A DNA stretch of 64,000 nt, taken from positions 1 to 64,000 of the forward strand of contig NZ_FOJJ01000002.1 in NCBI RefSeq assembly GCF_900111775.1, read 5' to 3'. A model generated the notes under the pieces. The model was not told the origin of the DNA and searched no databases. It was given only the letters and a program-made list of their open reading frames with translations. The DNA comes from Desulfuromonas acetexigens (GTDB lineage Bacteria > Desulfobacterota > Desulfuromonadia > Desulfuromonadales > Trichloromonadaceae). A program made the translations under genes and the position numbers. Every line of letters starts with the position of its first letter. The stretch's first letter is position 1. Shown piece after piece: positions 8,943-19,763 of this stretch.

Positions 8943-8960
8943 CCAAATTCATATATTTGG
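8943..8960. promoter_or_regulatory. candidate ArsR-type operator
   Basis: CCAAATTCATATATTTGG is an inverted repeat (arms CCAAAT/ATTTGG, AT-rich centre) directly abutting the -10 box and covering the expected start point. ArsR/SmtB regulators typically bind imperfect AT-rich dyads at this place in their own promoters, so autorepression is likely. A separate perfect hairpin, GATGCTT/AAGCATC, lies at 8966-8986 in the leader. Confidence 0.6.
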
Positions 8961-8993
8961 TTATTGATGCTTCCACAAAAAGCATCTCGCTGG

Positions 8994-9117
8994 ATGGCTA
9001 AGCAAAAAGCGCCAAATGCAAGGCGCGCCATTGTTGAGCAATGAGGCGTGCCCAGGCACGTCGAACCCGCGAGACGATGGCGGCAACGCAGCAGTTGGCG
9101 AGTTTTTGCGACGCCAT
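8994..9117. repeat. structured intergenic repeat, copy 1
   Basis: This about 124-bp element has imperfect terminal inverted repeats. The left end (8994-9015) starts ATGGCTAAGCAAAAAGCGCC and the right end (9095-9117) is its near complement, ending TTTTTGCGACGCCAT. Between them lie GCAAGGCGCGCC, the perfect palindrome CGTGCCCAGGCACG (9047-9060) and GGCAACGC. A second element at 42131-42244 has the same plan and similar blocks. It sits in the transcribed leader of the ArsR-family gene. No reading frame is evident. Confidence 0.7.
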
Positions 9118-9164
9118 TCATTATTTCCGAAGGGACGCCTGTGCGAGCAGGGGGGAGGTTGCCA

Positions 9165-9470
9165 ATGGAAGCAGCTGTGGAATTCGATAAGACGTTAAGT
9201 TTCGACCGCGAGGCGGAAATCCTCAAGGTATTGGGCCATCCGGTGCGCCTGAAAATCGTCGCCGGACTGATGTCCCAGTCCTGCAATGTGAAAAAGATCT
9301 GGGAATGTCTCGAACTACCCCAGGCCACCGTCTCCCAGCATCTCGCCCTGCTGAAAAACAAAGGGATTATCGAGGGGCGCCGGGAAGGGGTGGAAGTCTA
9401 CTACCAGGTGGTCTGCGAAGAAGCCCGTAAGATCGTCGGCGCCCTCTTCGAATGCATGTCCTGCCGCTGA
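9165..9470 (+). CDS. ArsR/SmtB-family transcriptional regulator
   Basis: A 101-residue winged-helix repressor. The core runs from ILKVLGHPVRLKIVAGL (about 19-35) through the recognition helix ATVSQHLALLKNKGII (54-69) to the beta wing EGRREGVEVYYQV. Cysteines are at 40, 48, 84, 97 and 100, of which C40 and C48 flank the region where ArsR/CadC-type metal sites lie. A metal or metalloid ligand is plausible but the classical ELCVC motif is absent. The ATG at 9165 has GGGGGAGG just upstream; the frame stays open further up but runs into the leader repeat. No transporter or detoxification gene is adjacent, so the regulon is unknown. It converges on bioC across a terminator. Confidence 0.88.
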   Translation: MEAAVEFDKTLSFDREAEILKVLGHPVRLKIVAGLMSQSCNVKKIWECLELPQATVSQHLALLKNKGIIEGRREGVEVYYQVVCEEARKIVGALFECMSCR

Positions 9471-9524
9471 CCATTCCCTCAGGCAAAACTCCCGTTTAAC
9501 CCTTTGCAATCCCCAAAAATTACT

Positions 9525-9560
9525 ACGGGCGCCCCGCTTTCGCGACGGCGCCCGTTGTCG
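9525..9560. terminator. terminator between arsR-family gene and bioC
   Basis: ACGGGCGCC (9525-9533) and GGCGCCCGT (9547-9555) form a perfect 9-bp stem with a 13-base loop, followed by TGTCGTTTCTTT on the plus strand. It fits termination of the ArsR-family transcript and could also serve the converging biotin operon. Confidence 0.65.
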
Positions 9561-9571
9561 TTTCTTTCCGC

Positions 9572-10381
9572 TCAAGGGCGGCGAGCCATACCGTAAATCA
9601 CTTCGTAGGTCGCCGGAATCATCCCCTCCCGACCGTGTTCCCGCCGATAGAGTTCCATCATCCGTTCCATGACCCGGCGCGAGGCGAGACCGGCCGGACC
9701 CGAGCGACTGGCGTTCTGGGCCCCGATCTTTTTCAGGGCGCGCAACAGGTCGGGGACGTCGGGATGGTGCTCCCGCTCATCGACGCTCTCCACCGAAATC
9801 CCGACAAAACCAGCCAGCCGCAGCGCCTCCGCGACCTCCTCCCGGGAGGGAAACTCCTGGGTGTGGGAGGGACGGCCACCGTCGATCTCGGCCTGCGCCC
9901 GGCGATGGGAGGAACGCAGTTCGCACAGGGTGCGGGCGCCGAAGAGGGCGAAGACGAAGTGGCCGTCGGGTTTGAGCACCCGCGCACTTTCGGCGAAGGC
10001 GGCGGGGAGATCGACGATCCACTGATACATGGAAGCCGAGAGCATCAGCCCGAAGGAGCGGTCGACAAAAGGCAGACAGGCGGCGTCGGCATCCAGGGCC
10101 GAGGCACCGGGTAGTTGTGCCGCCGCCTGACAGGTCATGCCGTGGGCTAGATCGGTGACGACCAGAGGCAGATGGGGATAGCCTTCGGCGATGCGCCGGG
10201 CGAGGGCGCCGGTACCGGCACCGACTTCAAGGATCGGACCGGAGAAGGGCCCGAGGCAGACCAGCCGTTCCAGCAACCCGGCCACTACCCGCTTCTGCAC
10301 CTGGGCATAACGCTCGTATTCTTCGGCATGGCCGGAGAAGTGCCGACGCACCCGCCGCTGATCGATAGAGGGACGCTTCAT
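9572..10381 (-). CDS. bioC: malonyl-ACP O-methyltransferase BioC
   Basis: A 269-residue SAM-dependent methyltransferase. BioC methylates malonyl-ACP so that fatty acid synthesis can build the pimeloyl chain of biotin. It begins RVRRHFSGHAEEYERYA, the conserved BioC N-terminus, followed by SAM motif I LEVGAGTGALARRI, motif II LVVTDLAHGM and the active-site region SASMYQWIVDL. Its ATG (10379-10381) overlaps the bioH stop codon as ATGA, which fixes the start and suggests coupled translation; an upstream in-frame ATG would intrude into bioH. It is the last gene of the bioW-bioF-bioH-bioC operon. Assignment over a generic methyltransferase rests on the N-terminal motif and on the bio neighbours. 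Confidence 0.9.
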   Translation of the reverse strand: MKRPSIDQRRVRRHFSGHAEEYERYAQVQKRVVAGLLERLVCLGPFSGPILEVGAGTGALARRIAEGYPHLPLVVTDLAHGMTCQAAAQLPGASALDADAACLPFVDRSFGLMLSASMYQWIVDLPAAFAESARVLKPDGHFVFALFGARTLCELRSSHRRAQAEIDGGRPSHTQEFPSREEVAEALRLAGFVGISVESVDEREHHPDVPDLLRALKKIGAQNASRSGPAGLASRRVMERMMELYRREHGREGMIPATYEVIYGMARRP

Positions 10382-11175
10382 GCGAGAAAGGTTCGCCATT
10401 GGGCAAAGACCTCGTCGGGCCGGCTGAGGAAGGGGGCGTGGGCGATCCCCGGCAAGAGATCCAGGCGCGCCCCGGGAATCTCTTCGGCGAGGGTGCGAGC
10501 GGCGCCGGGCAAGGTGATGGTATCCAGTTCACCGTGCTGCACCAGGGTCGGACAGTCGAGGGCGGCGAGGCGCCCGCGTTGATCCTCCTGCCGCAGGGCA
10601 GCGAGGGCCGCCAGAGCGTCGGCGGGCACCGGCGGCGGAGCGATCAGGGCGGCGATACGCTGACGGCGGGCCGAGGGGAGTTCTTCCCCGGCCAGCATCC
10701 GCTCGCGAAAATCCTTGAGGGCGGCCGGATAATCGCGACGCAGCTGGCGTTCCAGCGCCCGCACCTGTCCCTCGGGCAGGCCGTGCGGCCAGTCGGCGGC
10801 GGCAAAGAAACGCGGCGTCACGGCGACCAGCAGCAGCCGTTCGACCTGTTCCGGCGGCAGCGCAGCGGCCAACTCCAACGCCACCTGCCCGCCCAGGGAC
10901 CAGCCGAGCAGGCGGATACGGTCGAGAGCCAAAGCCGCGAGCCACTCCCGCAGATCCGTCGCCAGGGCGGCGAAGCCGTCATCGGTGGCGGGGTCACTGG
11001 CGCCGTGCCCGGGCAGATCGGGGGCGAGCACTCGATAGTCGGTGGAGAAGGCAGTGAGCGCCTCGGCGAAAACCAGGGAGGAGAAGCACCAGCCATGCAA
11101 GAGCAGCAGAGGCGGTCCCGCCCCTGCTTCCCGCCAGGCCAGGCGGCGCCCATCGGCGAGGCGGAATTCGTTCAT
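10378..11175 (-). CDS. bioH: pimeloyl-ACP methyl ester carboxylesterase BioH-like
   Basis: A 265-residue alpha/beta hydrolase. BioH cleaves the methyl ester of pimeloyl-ACP to end the BioC-initiated pathway. The oxyanion region [11 protein letters not shown] (24-34) and nucleophile elbow GWSLGG (Ser93) are visible, with a late Asp (GELDTI) and His (GIAHAPF) completing the triad. The ATG at 11175 overlaps the bioF stop as ATGA and has a GGAG before it. Position between bioF and bioC gives the function; sequence alone would allow another small esterase. Confidence 0.87.
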   Translation of the reverse strand: MNEFRLADGRRLAWREAGAGPPLLLLHGWCFSSLVFAEALTAFSTDYRVLAPDLPGHGASDPATDDGFAALATDLREWLAALALDRIRLLGWSLGGQVALELAAALPPEQVERLLLVAVTPRFFAAADWPHGLPEGQVRALERQLRRDYPAALKDFRERMLAGEELPSARRQRIAALIAPPPVPADALAALAALRQEDQRGRLAALDCPTLVQHGELDTITLPGAARTLAEEIPGARLDLLPGIAHAPFLSRPDEVFAQWRTFLA

Positions 11176-12347
11176 CGGGGGAGCTCCGCAAGAATGCGCA
11201 CGATCATTTCGGCGGCGGCCGCCACCTCCTCGGGCCGGTGATCGGCCATGAGAGTGGCGCGCAACCGGCATTGGCCGACGGGGACGGTGGGCGGGCGAAT
11301 CCCCTGGAGAAAGATGCCCCTATCGAGCAGCCGCCGGGCTGCTTCCATGGTCGGTTGGGGCTCGCCCGTGACAATCGGCACGATCTGAGTGACGCTCTCG
11401 CCCAGGTCGAGCCCGCCCCGGCGCAGCCCCTCGACGAAAATTTGCCGGTTGTTTTCCAAAGCGGCCCGTCGGGCCGCCCCTTCCGCGCTGTCGACAATAT
11501 CAAAGGCGGCCAGAGCCGCCCCCAGCACCCCCGGCGGCAGGCTGGTGGAGAAGATGAAGGAACGGGAGCGGTTGATGAGGGTATCGATCACCTCCCGCCG
11601 GGCGGCGAGGTAGGCGCCGAAGCAGCCGAAGGCCTTGCCCAGGGTGCCCATGTGCAGATCGATGCGGTCGAGACAGCCGAACCGTTCGGCACTGCCGCGC
11701 CCGCTCGCGCCGAGCACCCCGCCGCCGTGGGCGTCGTCGACCATCAGCAGCGCTTCGTAACGCTCCTTGAGGGCGACCAGCTCGGGCAGCGGCGCCAGAT
11801 CGCCGTCCATGCTGAAGACGCCGTCGCTGACGATCAACCAACGGCCGTGGCGTCGGGATGCCTCGGCCTGCAGCAACTCTTCCAGGGCGGCCATGTCGCG
11901 GTGGGGATAGACGACCACCCGCGCGCCGGAAAGGCGGCAGCCGTCGATGATCGAGGCATGGTTGAGGGCATCGGAGAAGATCAGGTCACCGGGCCCGGCC
12001 AGACCTTGCAGGATGCCGGTATTGGCGGCGTAGCCCGAGTTGAAGACCAACGCCCCTTCCGTCCCCTTGAAATCGGCGATGCGCGCTTCCAGCTGTTCGT
12101 GCAGCTCCATCGTCCCTGAGACCAGGCGGCTGGCGCCGCTGCCGACTCCAAAACGACTGGTTGCGTCGCAGCTCGCCTCGATCAACGCCGGATGCCCGGC
12201 CAGCCCCAGGTAGTTGTTGGAGCAGAGGAGCAGCACCTCGCGGCCGTCGACAATCACCCGCGGCCCCTGGGGACCGGCAACGGTCTTGAGGGTCCGCAGC
12301 ATCCCCTGCTCGCGCAGGGCCTCCAGTTCCTTTTGCAGTTTGCGCAT
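11172..12347 (-). CDS. bioF: 8-amino-7-oxononanoate synthase
   Basis: A 391-residue PLP enzyme that condenses pimeloyl-CoA/ACP with L-alanine to give 8-amino-7-oxononanoate, the first step of biotin ring assembly. Conserved features include [15 protein letters not shown], the substrate-binding [21 protein letters not shown], and the PLP lysine in GTLGKAFG (near residue 236). The ATG at 12347 lies 4 bp after the bioW stop and begins the usual [15 protein letters not shown]-terminus; the longer open frame upstream overlaps bioW and is rejected. It could accept products of both BioW and BioC/BioH. Confidence 0.95.
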   Translation of the reverse strand: MRKLQKELEALREQGMLRTLKTVAGPQGPRVIVDGREVLLLCSNNYLGLAGHPALIEASCDATSRFGVGSGASRLVSGTMELHEQLEARIADFKGTEGALVFNSGYAANTGILQGLAGPGDLIFSDALNHASIIDGCRLSGARVVVYPHRDMAALEELLQAEASRRHGRWLIVSDGVFSMDGDLAPLPELVALKERYEALLMVDDAHGGGVLGASGRGSAERFGCLDRIDLHMGTLGKAFGCFGAYLAARREVIDTLINRSRSFIFSTSLPPGVLGAALAAFDIVDSAEGAARRAALENNRQIFVEGLRRGGLDLGESVTQIVPIVTGEPQPTMEAARRLLDRGIFLQGIRPPTVPVGQCRLRATLMADHRPEEVAAAAEMIVRILAELPR

Positions 12348-12351
12348 GGTT

Positions 12352-13152
12352 TTAGTCCCGCCAGTCTTCCGCGCCACCGATCGTTCCGATGCGATCAAAG
12401 AGGAGCACGGCATATTCGAGAAAAGCGATGAGGCCCGCCTGGTCAAGCCCGGCACCACAAACAAAAAAGGCCCGTCCGCCGCGCTCTTCCCCCAAAGGTT
12501 TGAGCTGGGGGAAACGGACATAACCCAACTCGCGGCTCGCCACGTAACCGGCCGTATAATCGGGATCGTCGGACCAGCAGAGTTCAGCCAGCACCTCCGG
12601 CACGGCCAGCACCTTGCTCGCCAGCACCAACGCCTCGCGCACGTGGGGGTTGTCGAGACCCTGTTCACCGAGACGCGCCCGCAGTTCGGCCTCGGCGGTC
12701 GCGGTCAAATCCATGCGACTGGCGCGCACGCCGCGAGCGGGATCGTCTTCGAGGCGCGCACCGCTTTCGGCATCGATGAGCATGGCGCCGCGCATAGCCC
12801 GGCCATCGGGCGCGGCCCCTTGGGCGATCCAGTCCATGGCCGAAGTCACTGCCGCCTCGGCGACGCCGACATCAAGGAGCAGACGCCGCGCCGCCCGCCG
12901 CCCCTGTTGGTAGTTCCGCACCCGGTAAGTGCGCAGATCGAGGAGGCGGCCACGGCGGATCGCCGACGGCGGCACCAGATCGACGGCCAGGCGGATTTCC
13001 TCGGCCCGCCCCCGGGGATGCTCCAGGGCACGGAGCACCAGAGCCGCCGCCGCCGTCTCCAAATCGGCGGGACCGACCAGGCGCTCGGCGCCGGAAAGAT
13101 GCCGATTTTCGCGGCGGGAATGCATACGCACACTGTAAAGGGACTCATCCAT
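12352..13152 (-). CDS. bioW: 6-carboxyhexanoate-CoA ligase (pimeloyl-CoA synthetase)
   Basis: A 266-residue ATP-dependent ligase that activates free pimelate to pimeloyl-CoA. The N-terminus [21 protein letters not shown] matches the BioW signature (SVRM-x-AS ... G-x-HISGAE). The family is small and shows no other recognisable fold motif. Length is typical. First gene of the biotin operon. Ribosome binding upstream of the ATG is poor: the predicted -10 box ends about 9 bp before it, so the message may be nearly leaderless. Its presence beside bioC and bioH, which make the same precursor another way, is unusual. Confidence 0.88.
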   Translation of the reverse strand: MDESLYSVRMHSRRENRHLSGAERLVGPADLETAAAALVLRALEHPRGRAEEIRLAVDLVPPSAIRRGRLLDLRTYRVRNYQQGRRAARRLLLDVGVAEAAVTSAMDWIAQGAAPDGRAMRGAMLIDAESGARLEDDPARGVRASRMDLTATAEAELRARLGEQGLDNPHVREALVLASKVLAVPEVLAELCWSDDPDYTAGYVASRELGYVRFPQLKPLGEERGGRAFFVCGAGLDQAGLIAFLEYAVLLFDRIGTIGGAEDWRD

Positions 13153-13161
13153 GACGGCAGA

Positions 13162-13214
13162 ATTAGCACGGGGGAAAGCGCCTTGTCAACGAAAGACGCC
13201 GCCTTGGTTAACCA
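13162..13214 (-). promoter_or_regulatory. biotin operon promoter with candidate BirA operator
   Basis: On the minus strand TTGACA (complement of 13184-13189) and GCTAAT (complement of 13162-13167) are 16 bp apart. Overlapping the -35 box is a dyad, TTGTCAACG (13183-13191), a 14-base spacer, and GGTTAACCA (13206-13214), which matches the layout of the BirA operator (TTGTAAACC, 14-16 bases, GGTTTACAA). Six of nine arm positions are symmetric. BirA with biotinyl-AMP would block the promoter when biotin is plentiful. Confidence 0.6.
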
Positions 13215-13314
13215 TCCATTCTTGGCAGTTCCATCAACTTTGTGATAGCGTGCCGAAAACTGCGCTGGACACCCTTCGCGCCTGCTCCGACAACCCTATA
13301 GTGACGTGCTGACC

Positions 13315-14115
13315 ATGACCGAATTCGCTCAGATCCTCCTCTGGGGAGCCTTCCTCTGCTACCTGCTCTCCGTCAATCTCTATCTGCTCCACGCCCTGAT
13401 CCGCCGTCCGCTCCTCTGGCGCGGCGCCTTCGCTCTGGTCGGGCTCGGCTTTCTGCTGCACAGCCTCTGCCTCGGGCTGCGCTGGTATCTGGCCGGATAC
13501 CTGCCGGTGACCAACCTCTTTTCCACCCTCTTTTTCTTCAGCTGGGCGCTGGCGGCCGTCTACCTCTATTTTGAGCTGCGCTACCGGATTCACGCCGCCG
13601 GGCTCTTCGTCATGCTACTCAACCTGCTTCTGCTCGGCACCGCCCTCCCCCGCGACAGCGCCCTCAAACCGCTGATCCCGGCCCTCGACACCCCGCTCTT
13701 CACCCTGCACATCGCCTTTTCCTTCCTTGGCTATGCCTTCTTCGCCATGGCCTTCTCCCTTGGCGTCCTTTATCTCGTTCAACGCCGTCTCGCCACGGCG
13801 CTTTTGCCCGACCTTGCCCTGTTGCGCCGACTCAACGAGGAGGCGATCTTTCTCGGTTTCACCCTTTTCAGCCTGTGCATGCTCTTCGGCGGCATCTGGG
13901 CCCAGGTCGCCTGGGGCTACTATTTTTCCTGGAACATCAAGGGGCTCTGGTCCTTCCTCGTCTGGCTCTTCTACGCCGGGATGTGCCATGCCAAATTCGT
14001 CCGACGCTGGCAGGGGACAGGCTATGCCGGCCTCTCCATCCTCGGCTTCGCCCTGGTTCTCTTCACCTACCTGGGAATCGGTCTGCTCATGAGCAGCAAC
14101 CATCCCCTCGACTGA
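13315..14115 (+). CDS. ccsA: cytochrome c biogenesis protein CcsA (system II)
   Basis: A 266-residue multi-pass membrane protein of the CcsA/CcmC haem-handling family. About eight hydrophobic segments are visible. The tryptophan-rich WWD-type haem motif is WAQVAWGYYFSWNIKGLWS near residues 195-213, with conserved histidines before and after it. With the downstream ResB-type partner it forms the cytochrome c synthetase that exports haem and attaches it to CxxCH motifs outside the membrane. The ATG at 13315 is preferred; a GTG three codons upstream is possible. The gene is 12 bp from its partner, so they are co-transcribed. The clients are probably the multiheme cytochromes at 43573-45473. Confidence 0.92.
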   Translation: MTEFAQILLWGAFLCYLLSVNLYLLHALIRRPLLWRGAFALVGLGFLLHSLCLGLRWYLAGYLPVTNLFSTLFFFSWALAAVYLYFELRYRIHAAGLFVMLLNLLLLGTALPRDSALKPLIPALDTPLFTLHIAFSFLGYAFFAMAFSLGVLYLVQRRLATALLPDLALLRRLNEEAIFLGFTLFSLCMLFGGIWAQVAWGYYFSWNIKGLWSFLVWLFYAGMCHAKFVRRWQGTGYAGLSILGFALVLFTYLGIGLLMSSNHPLD

Positions 14116-14127
14116 GCGAAAATCACC

Positions 14128-15171
14128 ATGTCCCGATTCCGCCCTCTGCTCAAAGATTTCTGGAAGCTCTGCTGTTCCCTCAAGCTCGCTATCGTCCTGG
14201 CAACCCTGGCGACCCTGACCGCCTTCGGCGGCTCTTTGCTGATGCCTTCCCGCCCCTGGATCTTCGCCAACATGGACAGCGTCAACCTCGGCGAATGGCT
14301 GGCCCACCAGGGCCGACAGTATCCGGGCGTGACCTGGTGGATTCACCTCTACGGCGTGCTGCTGCTGTTGTTGGGGCTGAACACCGCCTGCTGTGTCACC
14401 GACTGGCTCGTCCATCTGCGCGGGCGCTGGCGCAAGAGCGGCGAATATCTCATCCACCTCGGCTTCGTCCTGCTGCTCGCCGCCTATCTCTGGGGGAGTC
14501 TGGCCGGTTTCCGCGTCGCCGGGGAAACGATCGCCGTCGGCGAAACCCGGCCAGTGCCGCGCCTGCCCGGTTACTACCTGCGCCTGCATGGGGTCGAACC
14601 GGTACTCGGACCAAGCGGCCGGCCCATGGATGTGCGCAGCTCCTTGAGTCTGCTGCGAGGGGAGACGGTCGTGGCGGAACAAGCCGTGCGTGCCAATCAC
14701 CCCCTGATCTGGAAAGGCCTGACCGTTCTCGGGGTTTCCTTCGACCAGCGCAACGACGGTTTCCGCTTCACCGGCAGCCTTGGCACGGTGGAGCTGCGGG
14801 CCGGCAGCCGGATCGCCTTGCCGGACGGCGGCGAGCTGCACATCCTCGACTATCGCCCTAACGGCGCGCGGCGAGGAAGCGGCGGCGGTCTGTTCGAGCC
14901 GGTCTTTTTTGGCGAAATCCGCTATCCCGGCCAGCCGTCAGAGCACGTCCGCTATGCCCTACGCGAAGGCCTCCCCTCCGCTCTGACTCGCATCGGCCTC
15001 GACCTGCGCCCGCTGGCCCCCCTCCAACAACCGGTGAGCATCCTCGCCATCCACTATGATCCCGGTCTTGCCTTGGCCTTTGCCGGCGCATTGGTGATGA
15101 CCCTGGGAATTCTGCTGGCGATCGGTTCTTTTTACTACAAACGCTCCCGAGGGGACCGGCCGCTCCTCTGA
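14128..15171 (+). CDS. ccsB: cytochrome c biogenesis protein ResB/CcsB (system II)
   Basis: A 347-residue membrane protein matching the ResB family. It has an N-terminal helix after KDFWKLCCSLKLAIVLATLATLTA, further helices near 70-90 (HLYGVLLLLLGLNTACCVTDWL) and 110-130, a large extracytoplasmic domain, and a final helix near 310-335. The SLKLA entry motif and NHPLIWKGLTVLGVSFDQ are typical of ResB. It partners CcsA in holding apocytochrome cysteines reduced and ligating haem. It follows ccsA by 12 bp. Confidence 0.92.
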   Translation: MSRFRPLLKDFWKLCCSLKLAIVLATLATLTAFGGSLLMPSRPWIFANMDSVNLGEWLAHQGRQYPGVTWWIHLYGVLLLLLGLNTACCVTDWLVHLRGRWRKSGEYLIHLGFVLLLAAYLWGSLAGFRVAGETIAVGETRPVPRLPGYYLRLHGVEPVLGPSGRPMDVRSSLSLLRGETVVAEQAVRANHPLIWKGLTVLGVSFDQRNDGFRFTGSLGTVELRAGSRIALPDGGELHILDYRPNGARRGSGGGLFEPVFFGEIRYPGQPSEHVRYALREGLPSALTRIGLDLRPLAPLQQPVSILAIHYDPGLALAFAGALVMTLGILLAIGSFYYKRSRGDRPLL

Positions 15172-15206
15172 GAGCCCGAAAAGCCTCGGAAAGAATGGGT
15201 TTTCCC

Positions 15207-15236
15207 TTGAGTTTTTCAGCGCATAGCTGTTATCAT
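15207..15236 (+). promoter_or_regulatory. candidate promoter of the PATAN membrane protein gene
   Basis: TTGAGT (15207-15212) and TATCAT (15231-15236) are spaced by 18 bp upstream of the next gene, in an otherwise AT-rich gap after ccsB. Confidence 0.45.
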
Positions 15237-15266
15237 CAAAACAATTATGAATGTTTTTCTCACTAA

Positions 15267-18233
<2,967 letters not shown>

Positions 18234-18265
18234 AAAAGGCCACGCCAGTCTTTCACGCGAACCTA

Positions 18266-18309
18266 AAAAACCCGGGAGCCTGGGGAAATCCCCCCGCTTC
18301 CGGGTTTTT
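18266..18309. terminator. bidirectional terminator
   Basis: AAAAACCCGG (18266-18275) and CCGGGTTTTT (18300-18309) pair perfectly, with an inner GGGGAAATCCCC stem. The A and T runs make it work in both directions, between the converging PATAN-protein gene and the acetate kinase-like gene. Confidence 0.85.
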
Positions 18310-18340
18310 CTTTGTTTCCGGAGTTCGACCTCAGAAAAAA

Positions 18341-19624
18341 CTAGACTTCCCGTTCCCGCCAGGGCATGACGAAATCCTCCTGCCCAAAGGAATAGTCGTT
18401 TTCCATATGATCGCGACAGCCGCCGTTGAGGATGGCGGCCACGTCCTCGGCAAAGACCAGTCCATCGGCGACCGGAATCGCGTAGACCGGAAGCCGGGAG
18501 TCCGGTCGGGTGATCAGGGTTTCTCCCTCATCCCGATCCGCCTGGCGGTTTTGCTCCCGATCCAGATCGATGCCAAGAAACTCCAGCCCAGCCAGGGCCT
18601 TCTCGCGCACCGACCAGCCCACATCGCTGTAGTTGGAGGTAAAAATCAGCGCGTCGACGCGACCGAGGGCGGCAAAGTAGGCGCCGATGTATTTGCGTAA
18701 GCGGTAACCTTCGATCTCCTGGGCCAACTGACAGCGAAGATCGCCGGCGGCAGCCCCTTCCAGGATTTCCCGCCGTTCTCCCGTCCCCCCGGCAATCCCC
18801 GCTAAACCGCTCTTCTGGTTGAGGATCGATGTGTAGTCCTTGGGGGCGAGCTGCTCCGCCTGCATGATATAAGGGAAAATCCCCGCGTCAATATCACCGC
18901 AACGGGAGCCCATAGCGGGCCCTTCGAGGGGGGTCATGCCCATGCTGGTATCGACGGAACGGCCGTTGCGGATGGCGCAGAGGGAAACCCCCTTGCCCAG
19001 ATGCACCGTGATCAGGTTGACGGCGTTGGCCGGTTTGCCGAGCAGCACCGCGCCACGCTTGGCCATGAAGAGATGGGAGGCGCCGTGAAAGCCATAGCGG
19101 CGCACGCCATGCTTTTCATACCATTCATGGGGCAAGGGATAGACGTAGGCTTTGGGGGGCATCCCCTGATGGAAGGCGGTGTCGAAGATCGCCGCCTGAG
19201 GGATCTTGGGAAGTAGCCGGCGGGTGGCGTCGATGCCGGCGAGGTTGGGGCCGTTGTGCAGGGGAGCCAGATGTTCCACGGAGCGGATGGCGGCCACGAC
19301 TTCATCGTCGATGAGGACCGAGCAGGTGAACCGTTCGCCGCCGTGCGCCACCCGGTGACCGACCGCGGCGATCTCGGCAACGGAATCGAGTACGCCGAAA
19401 TCCGCCGAGGTCAGGGTACGCAGAATCACTTCAATGGCACTGGCGTGATCGGGACAATCGACGGGGATCTGCCAGATCCCCCGGCCGGTCACTTCATGAC
19501 TGACCGATCCGTCGCCAACCACCACGCGCTCGACGGTGCCGCGGGCGAGGATGACTTTTTTCCGCCAATCCAGCAGATGATAGTTGACGGAACGACCCCA
19601 GCAATTCAACGAAAGTATCTTCAT
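18341..19624 (-). CDS. acetate/propionate kinase family paralogue with altered active site
   Basis: A 427-residue member of the acetate kinase (ASKHA) family by overall sequence: GHRVAHGGERF, FDTAFHQGMPPKAYVYPLP, GVRRYGFHGASH, VDTSMGMTPLEGPAMGSRCGDID. Several catalytic positions differ from true acetate kinases. The N-terminal phosphate loop reads NCWGRSVNY where AckA has N-x-GSSSLKY, HLGNGAS reads HLGKGVS, and the late GIGENS motif reads NYSDVGWS, replacing the essential Glu by Asp or shifting it. The Asn, two Arg and FHG His are kept. A C-terminal tail of about 25 residues is extra. The ATG at 19624 starts the conserved beta strand; the frame further up has no homology. It stands alone without pta. 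It may use another acyl substrate or be catalytically weak; I would not call it ackA. Confidence 0.8.
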   Translation of the reverse strand: MKILSLNCWGRSVNYHLLDWRKKVILARGTVERVVVGDGSVSHEVTGRGIWQIPVDCPDHASAIEVILRTLTSADFGVLDSVAEIAAVGHRVAHGGERFTCSVLIDDEVVAAIRSVEHLAPLHNGPNLAGIDATRRLLPKIPQAAIFDTAFHQGMPPKAYVYPLPHEWYEKHGVRRYGFHGASHLFMAKRGAVLLGKPANAVNLITVHLGKGVSLCAIRNGRSVDTSMGMTPLEGPAMGSRCGDIDAGIFPYIMQAEQLAPKDYTSILNQKSGLAGIAGGTGERREILEGAAAGDLRCQLAQEIEGYRLRKYIGAYFAALGRVDALIFTSNYSDVGWSVREKALAGLEFLGIDLDREQNRQADRDEGETLITRPDSRLPVYAIPVADGLVFAEDVAAILNGGCRDHMENDYSFGQEDFVMPWREREV

Positions 19625-19763
19625 GCGAAAATCCCGAAGCAAGGCAAGGCAGGTGATCGGCTCACGGCGACGGCTTCCGGCAGAGCGGCGCGGCGCGGCG
19701 GGCAGCCATATCCGGTTTCCATAGGAAACCGAAAATAACATAATACATTTTTTAACACAAACG

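Noticed and set aside
18341-19624. Calling this gene ackA
   Set aside because: Key loops of the acetate kinase active site are changed; a family-level name is safer.
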